In this document: positions 26,888-35,814 of the stretch, piece by piece | How the letters are laid out: the number at the start of each line of letters is the position of its first letter | Numbering within the stretch: the first letter of the stretch is position 1 | Origin: Lachnospiraceae bacterium UBA3401 | GTDB taxonomy: Bacteria > Bacillota > Clostridia > Lachnospirales > Lachnospiraceae | Reading direction: 5' to 3' | Length of the DNA: 64,000 bases | Assembly (NCBI GenBank): GCA_002358575.1 | Contig: DEPD01000024.1 | Coordinates: 6,378 to 70,377 of the forward strand | Program-made: the position numbers and the translations under genes | The notes under the pieces: generated by a model | Told to the model about the DNA's origin: nothing | The model's input: only the letters and a program-made list of their open reading frames with translations | Database searches by the model: none

Positions 26888-26911
26888 CTGATATAAATAT
26901 GAAATTGTCAA
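26888..26911 (+). repeat. Third copy of the 25-bp repeat
   Basis: About 22 of 25 bases match the 25683 copy, with one base missing (TATGAAATTGTCAA intact). It lies just upstream of the Rpn promoter, so the Rpn unit has the repeat on both sides in the same orientation. Confidence 0.65.
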
Positions 26912-26989
26912 TGTGCATTTTGTTGATCTAAGTAACTCTTTTGAAATCAATATTATGAAAATAATTGATACTCCCATTGCCTTTACATG

Positions 26990-28414
26990 CTAATGCCGTG
27001 CACTTATTACTTTCCTTTGTTTTACACTTTCATAAAATGCCGACAGGTCTTTTGCACAAGATTTCATCGTCATATGATTCCGTGTCAAAAAATCACTCTC
27101 AATATGCAGTTTACATGCTTCTTGCAACTGCTTTTTGATATCTCCCGAAAAATCCAACTCTATACCCACATGGTACCGTTCGACAAATTCTTTCAGTGAA
27201 TTTATTCCTGCTGATATCACAGGGATACCAGCGCTTATATATTCATATAATTTGTTCGGCGATGCGCCTTCAAGATGAAATCGGTTATTATCCACTGAAT
27301 TGAAGACAGCCAATCCGCAATCATATTTTGTCATTTCCAGAATCAATTTTTCTCCGCTGATACTTCCTTCGTAGTGAATCAAGTCACTGATATTCTCCAA
27401 CCTTTTACAGTATGTAATATCAGAAGGAGAATAAAAATGAATATGTACGCCTGCATCCGTTATCTTTTTCCACATATCGTCAAAGAAACGATGACTGTTT
27501 TTGTCGTCGCCAACCACTCCGCCTTCGTATACACAATGGATTTTGTGATCTGAGGAACTCAGTTTTGGCAATGCCTGCAGAACTGTGGTCTGCTCCATTA
27601 CCAAATTATTAATAAATATTGTTTCTTTACCGTCCAATCCGTATTTATCCTTTGCTACATCTAATCCATACGCAGATGTGTACATGATTCCATCACTGTT
27701 CACATTTGCTAAATATTCCAAAACAATGGTTTCAATGCCTATATCCCCCCTTATACTCTGCATATCATGAGTATCGGCAACCACTGGCTTATTTGCTTTT
27801 TGCACAATATTCACCAATATATCCGGTTCATTTGAACAATGTACGATATCAAAATCACTATTTGAAATAAAATCAACGATTCCATTGGCCGAAGAAAATC
27901 CCCAAATGTCTTCAAAAATATCGGCAAACTCCATATATGCTGCATAGGGAGGCGCTAACGTGTATAAAAGATACACATGGTATCCCTCCTCCTTCATAAC
28001 CCTGGCTATTTTATAAGTGCGTATACATGCGGCATTCTGTACAAACAATATGTTCTTTTCCCCATATTTTTTTCTGTGATAAGGAGCCCGGCATATTTCT
28101 ACCGGCATCATGGTTTCATTCAAATCGGTATGATACAGAAATCCCTCTAACATTACATAATAACTCAAAATCCCCATACCGGAAATCTGCGAGCCGATTT
28201 GATAATACGCGCGCGTACAGATAACAATATCCGTATCACTCATATCCAGATTCTTAAGTTCCTCCCCGGATATTACCGGAATGCCTTGATAAAACGTCCC
28301 CTGTACATCAGAATTGTTATCCGCAAAGGAGATAATATGATACTCTTTTTTCAACTTCCAATACGCTTTCTGCCCGTAATGCCCGATTCCAAAAATAATA
28401 ATATTACTCTTCAC
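26990..28414 (-). CDS. GT-B glycosyltransferase with N-terminal Rossmann-like module
   Basis: A 474-residue cytosolic protein. Residues 4-90: IIIFGIGHYGQKAYWKL, FADNNSDVQGTFYQGIPVI, the Rossmann-like module. Residues 120-470: GT-B glycosyltransferase with an N-domain (FVQNAACIRTYKIARVM) and a sugar-nucleotide C-domain (GASPNKLYEYISAGIPVI, the E-x7-E-like region of GT4 enzymes). The start codon is GTG after GGGAG. It is a paralogue of the next gene upstream, which has the same N-terminal two thirds but lacks the C-domain. Three bases separate the two genes. Confidence 0.84.
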   Translation of the reverse strand: MKSNIIIFGIGHYGQKAYWKLKKEYHIISFADNNSDVQGTFYQGIPVISGEELKNLDMSDTDIVICTRAYYQIGSQISGMGILSYYVMLEGFLYHTDLNETMMPVEICRAPYHRKKYGEKNILFVQNAACIRTYKIARVMKEEGYHVYLLYTLAPPYAAYMEFADIFEDIWGFSSANGIVDFISNSDFDIVHCSNEPDILVNIVQKANKPVVADTHDMQSIRGDIGIETIVLEYLANVNSDGIMYTSAYGLDVAKDKYGLDGKETIFINNLVMEQTTVLQALPKLSSSDHKIHCVYEGGVVGDDKNSHRFFDDMWKKITDAGVHIHFYSPSDITYCKRLENISDLIHYEGSISGEKLILEMTKYDCGLAVFNSVDNNRFHLEGASPNKLYEYISAGIPVISAGINSLKEFVERYHVGIELDFSGDIKKQLQEACKLHIESDFLTRNHMTMKSCAKDLSAFYESVKQRKVISARH

Positions 28415-28417
28415 AGA

Positions 28418-29302
28418 CTAAACTCCCTTTTTCGTGTTTGATTCAGCTATTTCGTAAAATTTCAGTAATTCTGTCTCTGCCGACTCCTGAAACAGATCAT
28501 CCCCGATTACTATCGTTCTTTCCTCATGCAAGGAATATTTCCTTACCGCCTCATCTCTTAAATCGGTTGTCGGATATATCACACCAGCCGCACCTGTATG
28601 CGCAAGATATTCGAGTGTCAATCCGTCAGGTGACAGCGAAGCATTGCTGCTACGTAAATCATGGCAATCGTGTATCACCGTTTTACCCGAACGATTCAGC
28701 CCCGGCGTCACATAATCGTTGTCGCTTGAACAATGTATTATATCAAACGCACCGTTCTTTACAAAATCAAAAAGCGACTGTATCGACATCACCGGATATA
28801 TTTCTTCATACATATCCGCATATTCCGGCCATTTATCATAAGGCGATTGGATGATGTATGCCAGAAACACCTTTCCCCCGGCTTTTTTTACAATAGATGC
28901 CATCTTATAATCCCTGACACCGACGCAATCTGAAACAAAAAGCACATGCCGTGACTCACCATCAACCTTTTTATGACACTTCAATATCGGAAATCTCAAC
29001 GGATACAGACCATCAGCCGAAAAGAAAAATCCGCCCTTCCAAACATATATATTTGATCCGCCTAATCGCCTGAGTTGACTTACGATCTCGCCCGTCTGAA
29101 CCATGGATACAAAGATATCCAACTCATATTTCTGAGAAAACACGGGAATTGCAGAGGGATTTACTACCAGTATACCATTTATCTCTCGCCCATGCAGCTC
29201 CTGATCATTATCAGACCATGCAATAATCTCATAATAGTCTTTCAATTTTCCATATGCTGCCTGTCCTATATTACCGCAGCCAAATATAATACATTTTCTC
29301 AT
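28418..29302 (-). CDS. Half-length paralogue of the GT-B glycosyltransferase
   Basis: A 294-residue protein. It aligns with the first two thirds of the downstream gene: IIFGCGNIGQAAYGKL, WSDNDQELHGREINGILVV, HVLFVSDCVGVRDYKMASIV, FDIIHCSSDNDY and TVIHDCHDLR. It ends where the sugar-nucleotide-binding C-domain should begin. It has a good ribosome site (AAAGGG) and no internal stop. It may act as a regulatory or scaffolding partner of the full-length enzyme, or be a truncated relic. Catalysis by this piece alone is unlikely. Confidence 0.8.
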   Translation of the reverse strand: MRKCIIFGCGNIGQAAYGKLKDYYEIIAWSDNDQELHGREINGILVVNPSAIPVFSQKYELDIFVSMVQTGEIVSQLRRLGGSNIYVWKGGFFFSADGLYPLRFPILKCHKKVDGESRHVLFVSDCVGVRDYKMASIVKKAGGKVFLAYIIQSPYDKWPEYADMYEEIYPVMSIQSLFDFVKNGAFDIIHCSSDNDYVTPGLNRSGKTVIHDCHDLRSSNASLSPDGLTLEYLAHTGAAGVIYPTTDLRDEAVRKYSLHEERTIVIGDDLFQESAETELLKFYEIAESNTKKGV

Positions 29303-29313
29303 TTCACACCCTT

Positions 29314-29418
29314 TTATTTTTCTATATAATTATAAATTTCTCCATTAGACATAATGATATACTTTCCGTCATGGCTAATCATAGATTGACTGTAAACGAT
29401 AGATAATGCGTACCTCGA
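29314..29418 (-). pseudogene. Fragment of an asparagine-synthetase-like (AsnB) gene
   Basis: A 35-codon open stretch reading RYALSIVYSQSMISHDGKY then IIMSNGEIYNYIEK and stop. The motif DG(R/K)-Y-I-x-x-x-NGEIYNY is characteristic of the glutaminase domain of AsnB-type amidotransferases, as in the intact gene at 39546-41504 (FITYNGEIYNYREL). Nothing else of the gene remains. It is therefore a relic of a lost or moved copy. Confidence 0.72.
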
Positions 29419-29427
29419 CTGTGAGGG

Positions 29428-29462
29428 AAAAATATGTGACAATAGACTATATTTCTATCACA
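29428..29462 (-). terminator. Possible weak terminator
   Basis: Minus-strand hairpin TGTGATAGA...TCTATTGTCACA (bulged) followed by ATATTTTT, 19 bases beyond the stop of the C5-epimerase-like gene. Confidence 0.4.
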
Positions 29463-29480
29463 GGTATTAAAAGTTGATCC

Positions 29481-30704
29481 TTATTGCTTTACCGCATTCC
29501 TCCATCGCTCATAATACTCTCTAAATATACTGTCATTCGTTAAATAATAAAAAATATAACAAAAAGCAACGTGTACACTATGATAATGCGCTGATATATT
29601 AGGAAGTTCTGTCTTGTATATTATGTGCCCCAAATCATAGCTGCTCATACCATTTACATCATATAGCGGCAATATCTTTTTTAGTGTAATAATACATTTA
29701 TCATACATGCTTCTTGCCTTTTTACCCGACTCAGTTTTAGTGCACGACCAATCATATAATCCAATGATTGCATACATAAATCCATTTAATGTATAGCTTG
29801 ATGGTATTGCTGGCCATTCTTCTATCGTGATATACTCGCTCAGTTCTTGATTCAAATACTGTAAATTCGACTTTACTCCTCCCTCATTTACATCTATGCA
29901 CATGAACTCTACTACTTTCTTTGCCAATACTAACCACTTGTTATCGCCTGTAATGTTATAAGCTCGCGCATATACCGAAAGAGCATGCCCCTGCGCCATA
30001 CCAGATACCCATCCAGACCTAAAATAGTTCTCTTCATTAAGATAATATGCGTAATCATAATTGTATCGAAATGATCCATCCTCATTTTGAAACTCAGACA
30101 ATAATTCTGCCGCGTCAAGAAACTCTTTTTTAGACTTTATGCCATTTAGATATTGCCCCCATAAAGTAAGCACCCACTCACAAATTGTTACAGGGTTATA
30201 TACCTCTTGGTTGTCATATTTTATCATAACAACCCCTTTAGAATCTCTAACTACATAGTCCAAATCCTCAAGCCACTCCGCATGTTCTCCCCAATTCATA
30301 TAATCAGAATCATATGTATAGACCTTATCTTTAGGCAAGAACTGTTCATATGAACAGTGTGTAATGTGGTAATCTTCTTTCGCATATTGAATCAAAAAAT
30401 CTTTTGAAGAAAAAAAAGGAATTTCCTTTTCTGCAATTATTGCCTCCATATTCATACCGCGCAACTGTTCTTTCATCTCTTTCCAATATGAATGCGTTGT
30501 AATAATTATTTGATATTCTCCTTTTTCCTCTACTAATGAATCAACCGACTTAATCTCAATTCCATTAATATGGGTACCCCATTTAGCCTCATCATTATCA
30601 ATAATAAGTTTAATATTTGCAGCATAATTTCTTATAATCCACTGAAATACTCTGGTTTGCGTTGCGCCAAACAATATCAATTTATCATCACCTAATTTAT
30701 TCAC
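29481..30704 (-). CDS. D-glucuronyl C5-epimerase-like protein with N-terminal Rossmann-like module
   Basis: A 407-residue protein. The N-terminal 95 residues carry LILFGATQTRVFQWII, IDNDEAKWGTHINGIEI, the island's recurring module. The C-terminal 270 residues look like the D-glucuronyl C5-epimerase catalytic domain: YNPVTICEWVLTLWGQYL, NEDGSFRYNYDYAY, SGWVSGMAQGHALSVYAR, then PSSYTLNGFMYAIIGLYDW. Such enzymes convert glucuronate to iduronate units within heparan-like chains; here the substrate may be a uronate made in this island. The GTG at 30704 follows GGAAGG and overlaps the upstream stop by 8 bases; an ATG at 30743 also exists. Confidence 0.78.
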   Translation of the reverse strand: MNKLGDDKLILFGATQTRVFQWIIRNYAANIKLIIDNDEAKWGTHINGIEIKSVDSLVEEKGEYQIIITTHSYWKEMKEQLRGMNMEAIIAEKEIPFFSSKDFLIQYAKEDYHITHCSYEQFLPKDKVYTYDSDYMNWGEHAEWLEDLDYVVRDSKGVVMIKYDNQEVYNPVTICEWVLTLWGQYLNGIKSKKEFLDAAELLSEFQNEDGSFRYNYDYAYYLNEENYFRSGWVSGMAQGHALSVYARAYNITGDNKWLVLAKKVVEFMCIDVNEGGVKSNLQYLNQELSEYITIEEWPAIPSSYTLNGFMYAIIGLYDWSCTKTESGKKARSMYDKCIITLKKILPLYDVNGMSSYDLGHIIYKTELPNISAHYHSVHVAFCYIFYYLTNDSIFREYYERWRNAVKQ

Positions 30705-32022
30705 AGTTTCTACCTTCCCATTCTTTTCTCTTTGCTTTAGCATATTCTTCCATATATCGTAAAAATACTTGACTATTCTTGTCTAACTCTAATGACACTT
30801 CACCATACTTATCTATCAAAGAACAAATATTGTATAATACTTTCTCTTTGGTAATACCGCACCCCCAAATATATTCATTATCCTTTGGAATGAACCAATA
30901 TTCCGCCGGGTACTTTCCTGATAGCAGCTCAATGAAATGCTTTGCCACAACGCTTGCCTCACAGTTCTGCATCACATATTCATATTCAGCCTGACCTATT
31001 TCTAACCTACTTTTCTCATCTCCAATTAACCATATAATTTTCTCTTTTAATTCTTCAATCGAACAAAATACAGTTGGCGGAATAGGTTCCGGTATATATT
31101 CTTTATAACACTCTGAATAATATCCGGCCGTAATAACAGGTATTCTATTTATTGCCGCTTCTGTTCCCAAACCAGCCATTGGAGTATCAGAATACAATTC
31201 ATCAACAACAAGACTTGCCCTCTTTAACTGTTCGAGTACCTTTTCATGCTTCATTCCTGCGATTTCAACGTATTCGAAATCATAACCTTCAAATTTAATT
31301 TCTTCTATTATTTTTCTAATAATATCTGTTCCCTTATAGGCTTTATTTGAAGGAGCATGTAAAATAACAATATGCTCATTTAGCTGACTGTTTTCTTCTT
31401 TAACTCTCTCTTCATAGTCTATAGGAATACCAATTGATTGAAATATCACATACGGTTTTGTATGAAACTGCGAGGATGCCGGATTGTCTATCAAAGTCAT
31501 ATATTTCTCAATCATTCGAATATTAGCTGCTTTTTCTTTTGTAGCCGCATAAATCCGTTCAATATCTCCATCATAAATATCAACACCACAATATGGTGGT
31601 CTGGAATCCGAACCGCACAACAACATGTACATTTTTTTATGAAATAATTTCAAAATCTTATACTCTGCTTCTTGATGTTTCTTTAAATGTCTGCTATATA
31701 AAAATAATCCATGTCCAAAAACATAAATGAAAATGTTATATTTGCATATTAATACAATAAAAAGTAATAAAATATCTATAGTTTTCAATATTTCATAGTA
31801 TTCTCTAACATATTTATTAGAAGACGCTCCTCTTTTTTCTACATGCTTTCTAAATCTTCTGAAAATCCTACTATTATTGTTACTCTTATTAATGTCTTTA
31901 AAAAAGAAATTAGTCATACAATAAAAATCACTATCAATCCCGTTCTGTCTAAATCCATAATTGAGTCGTTCCATCATCCCAGCAATTTCCTGAGCGCCCA
32001 AAAATATTCTATATTTTTTCAT
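30697..32022 (-). CDS. Putative GT-B glycosyltransferase
   Basis: A 441-residue protein. It has a hydrophobic patch (IDILLLFIVLICKYNIFIYVF, about 86-106), which in GT-B enzymes is a buried helix or membrane-touching face, and a C-domain with HIVILHAPSNKAYKGTDIIR, ASLVVDELYSDTPMAGLGTEA and a conserved E-rich end. The pattern resembles glycan-biosynthesis transferases but no DXD is present. Ribosome site GGAG. It is the first of the block that continues into the C5-epimerase-like gene. Substrate unknown. Confidence 0.75.
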   Translation of the reverse strand: MKKYRIFLGAQEIAGMMERLNYGFRQNGIDSDFYCMTNFFFKDINKSNNNSRIFRRFRKHVEKRGASSNKYVREYYEILKTIDILLLFIVLICKYNIFIYVFGHGLFLYSRHLKKHQEAEYKILKLFHKKMYMLLCGSDSRPPYCGVDIYDGDIERIYAATKEKAANIRMIEKYMTLIDNPASSQFHTKPYVIFQSIGIPIDYEERVKEENSQLNEHIVILHAPSNKAYKGTDIIRKIIEEIKFEGYDFEYVEIAGMKHEKVLEQLKRASLVVDELYSDTPMAGLGTEAAINRIPVITAGYYSECYKEYIPEPIPPTVFCSIEELKEKIIWLIGDEKSRLEIGQAEYEYVMQNCEASVVAKHFIELLSGKYPAEYWFIPKDNEYIWGCGITKEKVLYNICSLIDKYGEVSLELDKNSQVFLRYMEEYAKAKRKEWEGRNCE

Positions 32023-32039
32023 GGCTGATCTCCTATTTG

Positions 32040-32789
32040 TTACCTAAAACTATAATCTTTATCGTAGTTTATCAAAACGCCCAAATCTTTTCCTTGAAAA
32101 ACAAACATACTCCCCGCTGCAGCCGCATATGCCCCTGCATCATTAATTACTTTCTCCACGTCACTCTTTTTTCCTGCCCCGCCATGTGCAATCACCGGCA
32201 CATTACTATTCTCTGTAATCAATTTTACTAAATTATAATTATATCCAGACCATGTGCCCTCATGATCAATGTCTGTAATCATAATTTCTCCAACACCACG
32301 ATTTTGGAGTTCTTTAATCCACTCAATCAGACTTATTTTTTGCTTCTTTTTTGCTGAGCAGGAAAAAAGTCTGTAATTTAAAAATATATCCTTCTTCACA
32401 TCTACAGAAGCCACAACACTTTGACTTCCGTATACATTAGCTATCTCTTCTATAATATCTGGATTTTCATATAGTACCGAATTTAAAATTATCTTTTCGT
32501 ATCCTAATGAAAAAATTTCTTTAGCCTGATTAAAATTCTTAATACCACCTCCATACGCAAGAGGCATAAAACATTCCCCTGCTATTAGACTAAGTAAATC
32601 AAAATCCGGCTCATGTTTTTCAAGCGAAGCACGAATATCTAATATAATCATTTCATCGACTTCCAGCTCGTTAAAAATCCTACATGTATTTATTGGATCA
32701 CCTATATATTTGTATTTATTAAATTTTTCTGTTTTCACCAGACTTCCATTCATCAACTGAAGACATGGTATTACTCTCTTTTCAAACAT
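32040..32789 (-). CDS. hisF2: HisF-like cyclase/ammonia-accepting subunit for sugar amidination
   Basis: A 249-residue TIM barrel related to HisF. VIPCLQLMNGSLVK, IILDIRASLE, YGGGIKNFNQAKEIF, the ADP-like VVASVDVKKD and ITDIDHEGTWSGYN are visible. No other histidine gene is nearby. It lies directly after a HisH-like glutaminase and WbpG-like amidotransferase in the same order as in the Pseudomonas O5 locus. The trio uses glutamine-derived ammonia to convert an N-acetyl group to an acetamidino group. It is unlikely to act in histidine synthesis. Confidence 0.88.
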   Translation of the reverse strand: MFEKRVIPCLQLMNGSLVKTEKFNKYKYIGDPINTCRIFNELEVDEMIILDIRASLEKHEPDFDLLSLIAGECFMPLAYGGGIKNFNQAKEIFSLGYEKIILNSVLYENPDIIEEIANVYGSQSVVASVDVKKDIFLNYRLFSCSAKKKQKISLIEWIKELQNRGVGEIMITDIDHEGTWSGYNYNLVKLITENSNVPVIAHGGAGKKSDVEKVINDAGAYAAAAGSMFVFQGKDLGVLINYDKDYSFR

Positions 32790-32795
32790 ATTTAC

Positions 32796-33401
32796 CTACA
32801 TATTAATGAAATTTTTTAAAAGCTTCATGCCATATTTATGACTCTTCTCTGGATGAAACTGTACACCCAAAATATTACCATCACATATACCTGAAGCAAA
32901 TGAAACACCATAATCTGTTTCAAACATAATATTTAAAGAACTGTCCGGACATGCATAATAGGAATGTACAAAATAAAATCGGTCTGTCTCATTCAATTCA
33001 TTTGTAATTCCGTTATCAATTTTTACACTGATATTATTCCACCCCATATGAGGTACACATATATTCATGTCTTCCGAAAATCTATTTACCGTTCCCTTAA
33101 TCCAGCCTAACCCTTCGCAACTTCCTTCTTCACTATATTCAAGCATAAGCTGCATTCCTAGGCAAATCCCAAGAATAGGCTTTTTATCTTTCAATACTGC
33201 ATAATCTAATACTTTTTTTAACCCACTTTTTTTTATTTCATTCATTCCATAGTCAAATTTTCCAACACCAGGCAATATCAATTTACTACATTGGTCAATT
33301 TCATGTGGATTACTCGTAATAACCGATTCCTCACCCAAATATTTAAGCATATTTTTTATTGCCGCTAAGTTTCCTACGCCATAATTTATTATTCCTACCA
33401 T
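32796..33401 (-). CDS. hisH2: HisH-like glutamine amidotransferase for sugar amidination
   Basis: A 201-residue class I glutaminase. Nucleophile Cys in PILGICLGMQLML, and the His-Glu pair in VQFHPEKSHKYG, complete the triad. Opening GIINYGVGNLAAIKN is HisH-like. It lies between wbpG and hisF2 with gaps of 6-9 bases, so it is a subunit of the acetamidino-forming complex: it releases ammonia, which passes through the HisF-like barrel to WbpG. Confidence 0.92.
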   Translation of the reverse strand: MVGIINYGVGNLAAIKNMLKYLGEESVITSNPHEIDQCSKLILPGVGKFDYGMNEIKKSGLKKVLDYAVLKDKKPILGICLGMQLMLEYSEEGSCEGLGWIKGTVNRFSEDMNICVPHMGWNNISVKIDNGITNELNETDRFYFVHSYYACPDSSLNIMFETDYGVSFASGICDGNILGVQFHPEKSHKYGMKLLKNFINM

Positions 33402-33410
33402 GTTTTACAC

Positions 33411-34571
33411 CTATTTTGTATATTTTAAATAAAAGCTCATCGGAACCAAATTTTTCTTAGCCATTATATAAAATAGAGGCCTCAATAACTTAAATAATTT
33501 TTTGTATGTTTTATAATCTGTATATCTTTTATTTGGTCTATTCATCAATTCCTCAAATTCTTCATCGGAAAGTTTTAATCTATCCTTAAAATACTCCAAT
33601 AAACCTACTTCCATAACAGGTTCTGTTTCATAATACCTATGAATCGCCTCATCACGCTCCATAATTTTTGATCTGGCAGCCGCCGCAAGTGATAAATTTC
33701 GCAGATCCAAATTAAATTTATTAACATCATAATAGCAATGTACAAACGCCGCTAGTCTGTTTTCTAAATGATGTCCTCCATAATATTTCCAATCAAATTC
33801 TCTCTGTAAATACTCCCTTGCTTCTTCTTTAGAATATCCTATATACCACAAAGGTCTAATCTTCTTAATACTTTTAAACAATGTCCACTTCATGAAATGT
33901 GAAAAACTCATCAGCGGATATGTTTTCATCGGTAGTTTGCCAAATTGTTTATGAATAGTTTTTATGTATTTCCCATCAAAATAAGTGGTACTTAATGGAG
34001 AAATCCCTTCTGTAACAAAAGAATGTCCCTCAAACACGTATTTAACATGATACTTTGCTGCAACCCTATACATAACCTCTGCTAATGCTAAATCCGTCGC
34101 AGCATCCAATTCAGGCACACTGGCTTTCAAGAATGCAAGAAAAATATCGTCAGCTTCCTTATTGTCAACTACATATGTATATAAATCTACATTCAATTTG
34201 TCCAAGACTTTCTTAATATTTTCTGTTGCAATTGCCGTATTCCATGTATTGTCATAATGAACTGCTAAAGGACGAAGTCCCCACTCAACCATTTTGGCAA
34301 CCATATATGAAGAATCCGTTCCACCCGATACGCCCACGATACAATCATATTTCTTATTTTTGCCTTCTTTTTTTACTTGTTCAATGATGTTTTTTAACTG
34401 TTCTTCACCTTTTGTCGTTCCGGTACCATATTCCTGCACTAGATTGTCCATGGTATGGCAATAATTACAAACACCTTCTTCATCGAATGAAATCCCCGCT
34501 ACTTCTTCGCTATATATACACCTTGAACATATCTGTATTTTTCTCCCTTTATAGTTTATATAACTTTTCAT
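33411..34571 (-). CDS. wbpG: N-acetyl sugar amidotransferase, WbpG/PseA family
   Basis: A 386-residue PP-loop ATPase that activates an N-acetyl sugar as the adenylate for amidination. N-terminal zinc ribbon CSRC...CNYC (about 15-35), PP-loop GVSGGTDSSYMV, then ALAEVMYRVAAK and EGHSFVTEGISP, typical of WbpG and of PseA in Campylobacter. Together with HisH and HisF it makes an acetamidino group. The start at 34571 is an ATG; the TTG at 34595 is a weaker choice. Its target is probably the 3-acetamido group of UDP-2,3-diacetamido hexuronate; another amino sugar cannot be ruled out. Confidence 0.9.
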   Translation of the reverse strand: MKSYINYKGRKIQICSRCIYSEEVAGISFDEEGVCNYCHTMDNLVQEYGTGTTKGEEQLKNIIEQVKKEGKNKKYDCIVGVSGGTDSSYMVAKMVEWGLRPLAVHYDNTWNTAIATENIKKVLDKLNVDLYTYVVDNKEADDIFLAFLKASVPELDAATDLALAEVMYRVAAKYHVKYVFEGHSFVTEGISPLSTTYFDGKYIKTIHKQFGKLPMKTYPLMSFSHFMKWTLFKSIKKIRPLWYIGYSKEEAREYLQREFDWKYYGGHHLENRLAAFVHCYYDVNKFNLDLRNLSLAAAARSKIMERDEAIHRYYETEPVMEVGLLEYFKDRLKLSDEEFEELMNRPNKRYTDYKTYKKLFKLLRPLFYIMAKKNLVPMSFYLKYTK

Positions 34572-34619
34572 ATATCCAACTCTCTCTATTTGCAATTGAT
34601 TAATTATTAACTTAATAAC

Positions 34620-35765
34620 CTATTTTAATAAACACGATTCCAGAACATTGCATATTATATCCATTTCTTCATTTTTCATAATTGGGTAAATAGGCAATGT
34701 GATTGATGAATCCTCGCAAAATTCCGCTACAGGATAAGCGCCATCAGATAAACAATATTTCCCTTTATTAAATTCGGTCCTTGTAATCGCTATGGTACCT
34801 GGTCTTGACTGAATTCCCTGTTCCTGCATTTCTGACATAATCCGATTTCTCATTTTGCTGTCTCCGGATTTTATCAAAATGACAAATGACTGATATGTAT
34901 GCCCAAATTCCTGTGGAACTACAGGCAAAATAATCTCTGTATTCCCTATAAGTTTTTCTATATAATAGTCAGCGCACCTTTTCCTATCCTCCAGTAATAT
35001 GTGCAACTTCCCAAACTGTGCCACTCCCACTGCCGCCTGAATATCCGACAAACGCAAATTGTATCCCAATTCATCATAAATTCCCATATAATAGGGTTTT
35101 CCGGCGTCTTCCCCTCTTCTGACCGGGTTCGCCCCATGATTTTTAAATTGCAACATTTTATGATACAATGTTTTATTGTTCGTGGAACACATACCTCCTT
35201 CGCCTGTTGTGATCGCTTTTCTCGGATGGAATGAGAAGCACCCTATATCGCCTATGCTTCCAACCTTTTTCCCTTTATAAGTGGTTCCGATTGCACATGC
35301 GCAGTCCTCCACTACATACAAGTTGTGTTTTCCGGCAATCTCCATAATCTCGTCCATCTTCGCCGGACAGCCAAACAAATGCACTGCTATAATTGCTTTT
35401 GTCCTTGGAGTAATTGCTTCCTCAATTTTGACCGGATCAATATTCATCGTTTCCTTTTCAACATCCACAAATCTGACGTCAGCGCCTACATACTCAACGC
35501 AACTAGCCGATGTAATCCATGTAAACGCCGGAACAATCACTTCATCTCCGGAATGTATTCCTAAAGCAAGCATTGCGATATGTAATGCTGCCGTACACGA
35601 AGATACGGAAACTGCATACTGACAAGGATGTTCTTCACGAAACATTCCTTCAAACCTTTCTGTCATAGGCCCCTGGGTCACCCATCCTGAATCCAGGCAT
35701 TCTTTAAAAACTTTTATTTCATCATCATCAAAATATGGTCTGGTTATTGGTATCATATTTTTCAT
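34620..35765 (-). CDS. DegT/DnrJ/EryC1-family sugar aminotransferase
   Basis: A 381-residue PLP-dependent aminotransferase adding an amino group to a keto sugar nucleotide. PITRPYFDDDEI opening, VSSCTAALHIAMLALG, VEDCACAIGTTYKGKKVG, the PLP Lys in SFHPRKAITTGEGGM. The first part resembles perosamine/ArnB-type 4-aminotransferases. It lies 49 bases from wbpG, so it may supply the amino sugar that is then modified, or belong to the second sugar route with the ATP-grasp and AsnB genes. Ribosome site GAGAGG. Confidence 0.9.
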   Translation of the reverse strand: MKNMIPITRPYFDDDEIKVFKECLDSGWVTQGPMTERFEGMFREEHPCQYAVSVSSCTAALHIAMLALGIHSGDEVIVPAFTWITSASCVEYVGADVRFVDVEKETMNIDPVKIEEAITPRTKAIIAVHLFGCPAKMDEIMEIAGKHNLYVVEDCACAIGTTYKGKKVGSIGDIGCFSFHPRKAITTGEGGMCSTNNKTLYHKMLQFKNHGANPVRRGEDAGKPYYMGIYDELGYNLRLSDIQAAVGVAQFGKLHILLEDRKRCADYYIEKLIGNTEIILPVVPQEFGHTYQSFVILIKSGDSKMRNRIMSEMQEQGIQSRPGTIAITRTEFNKGKYCLSDGAYPVAEFCEDSSITLPIYPIMKNEEMDIICNVLESCLLK

Positions 35766-35814
35766 ACTACAGCACCTCTCATTTACTAAATCACGCCTGC
35801 TTTACGCACTCCCC

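Noticed and set aside
29303..29480. A CRISPR-like or repeat-rich gap
   Set aside because: No repeated spacer pattern; the gap holds an AsnB fragment and a weak hairpin only.
32040..33401. hisF and hisH as histidine biosynthesis genes
   Set aside because: They lie with a WbpG-family amidotransferase and no other his genes; the combination is typical of sugar amidination.
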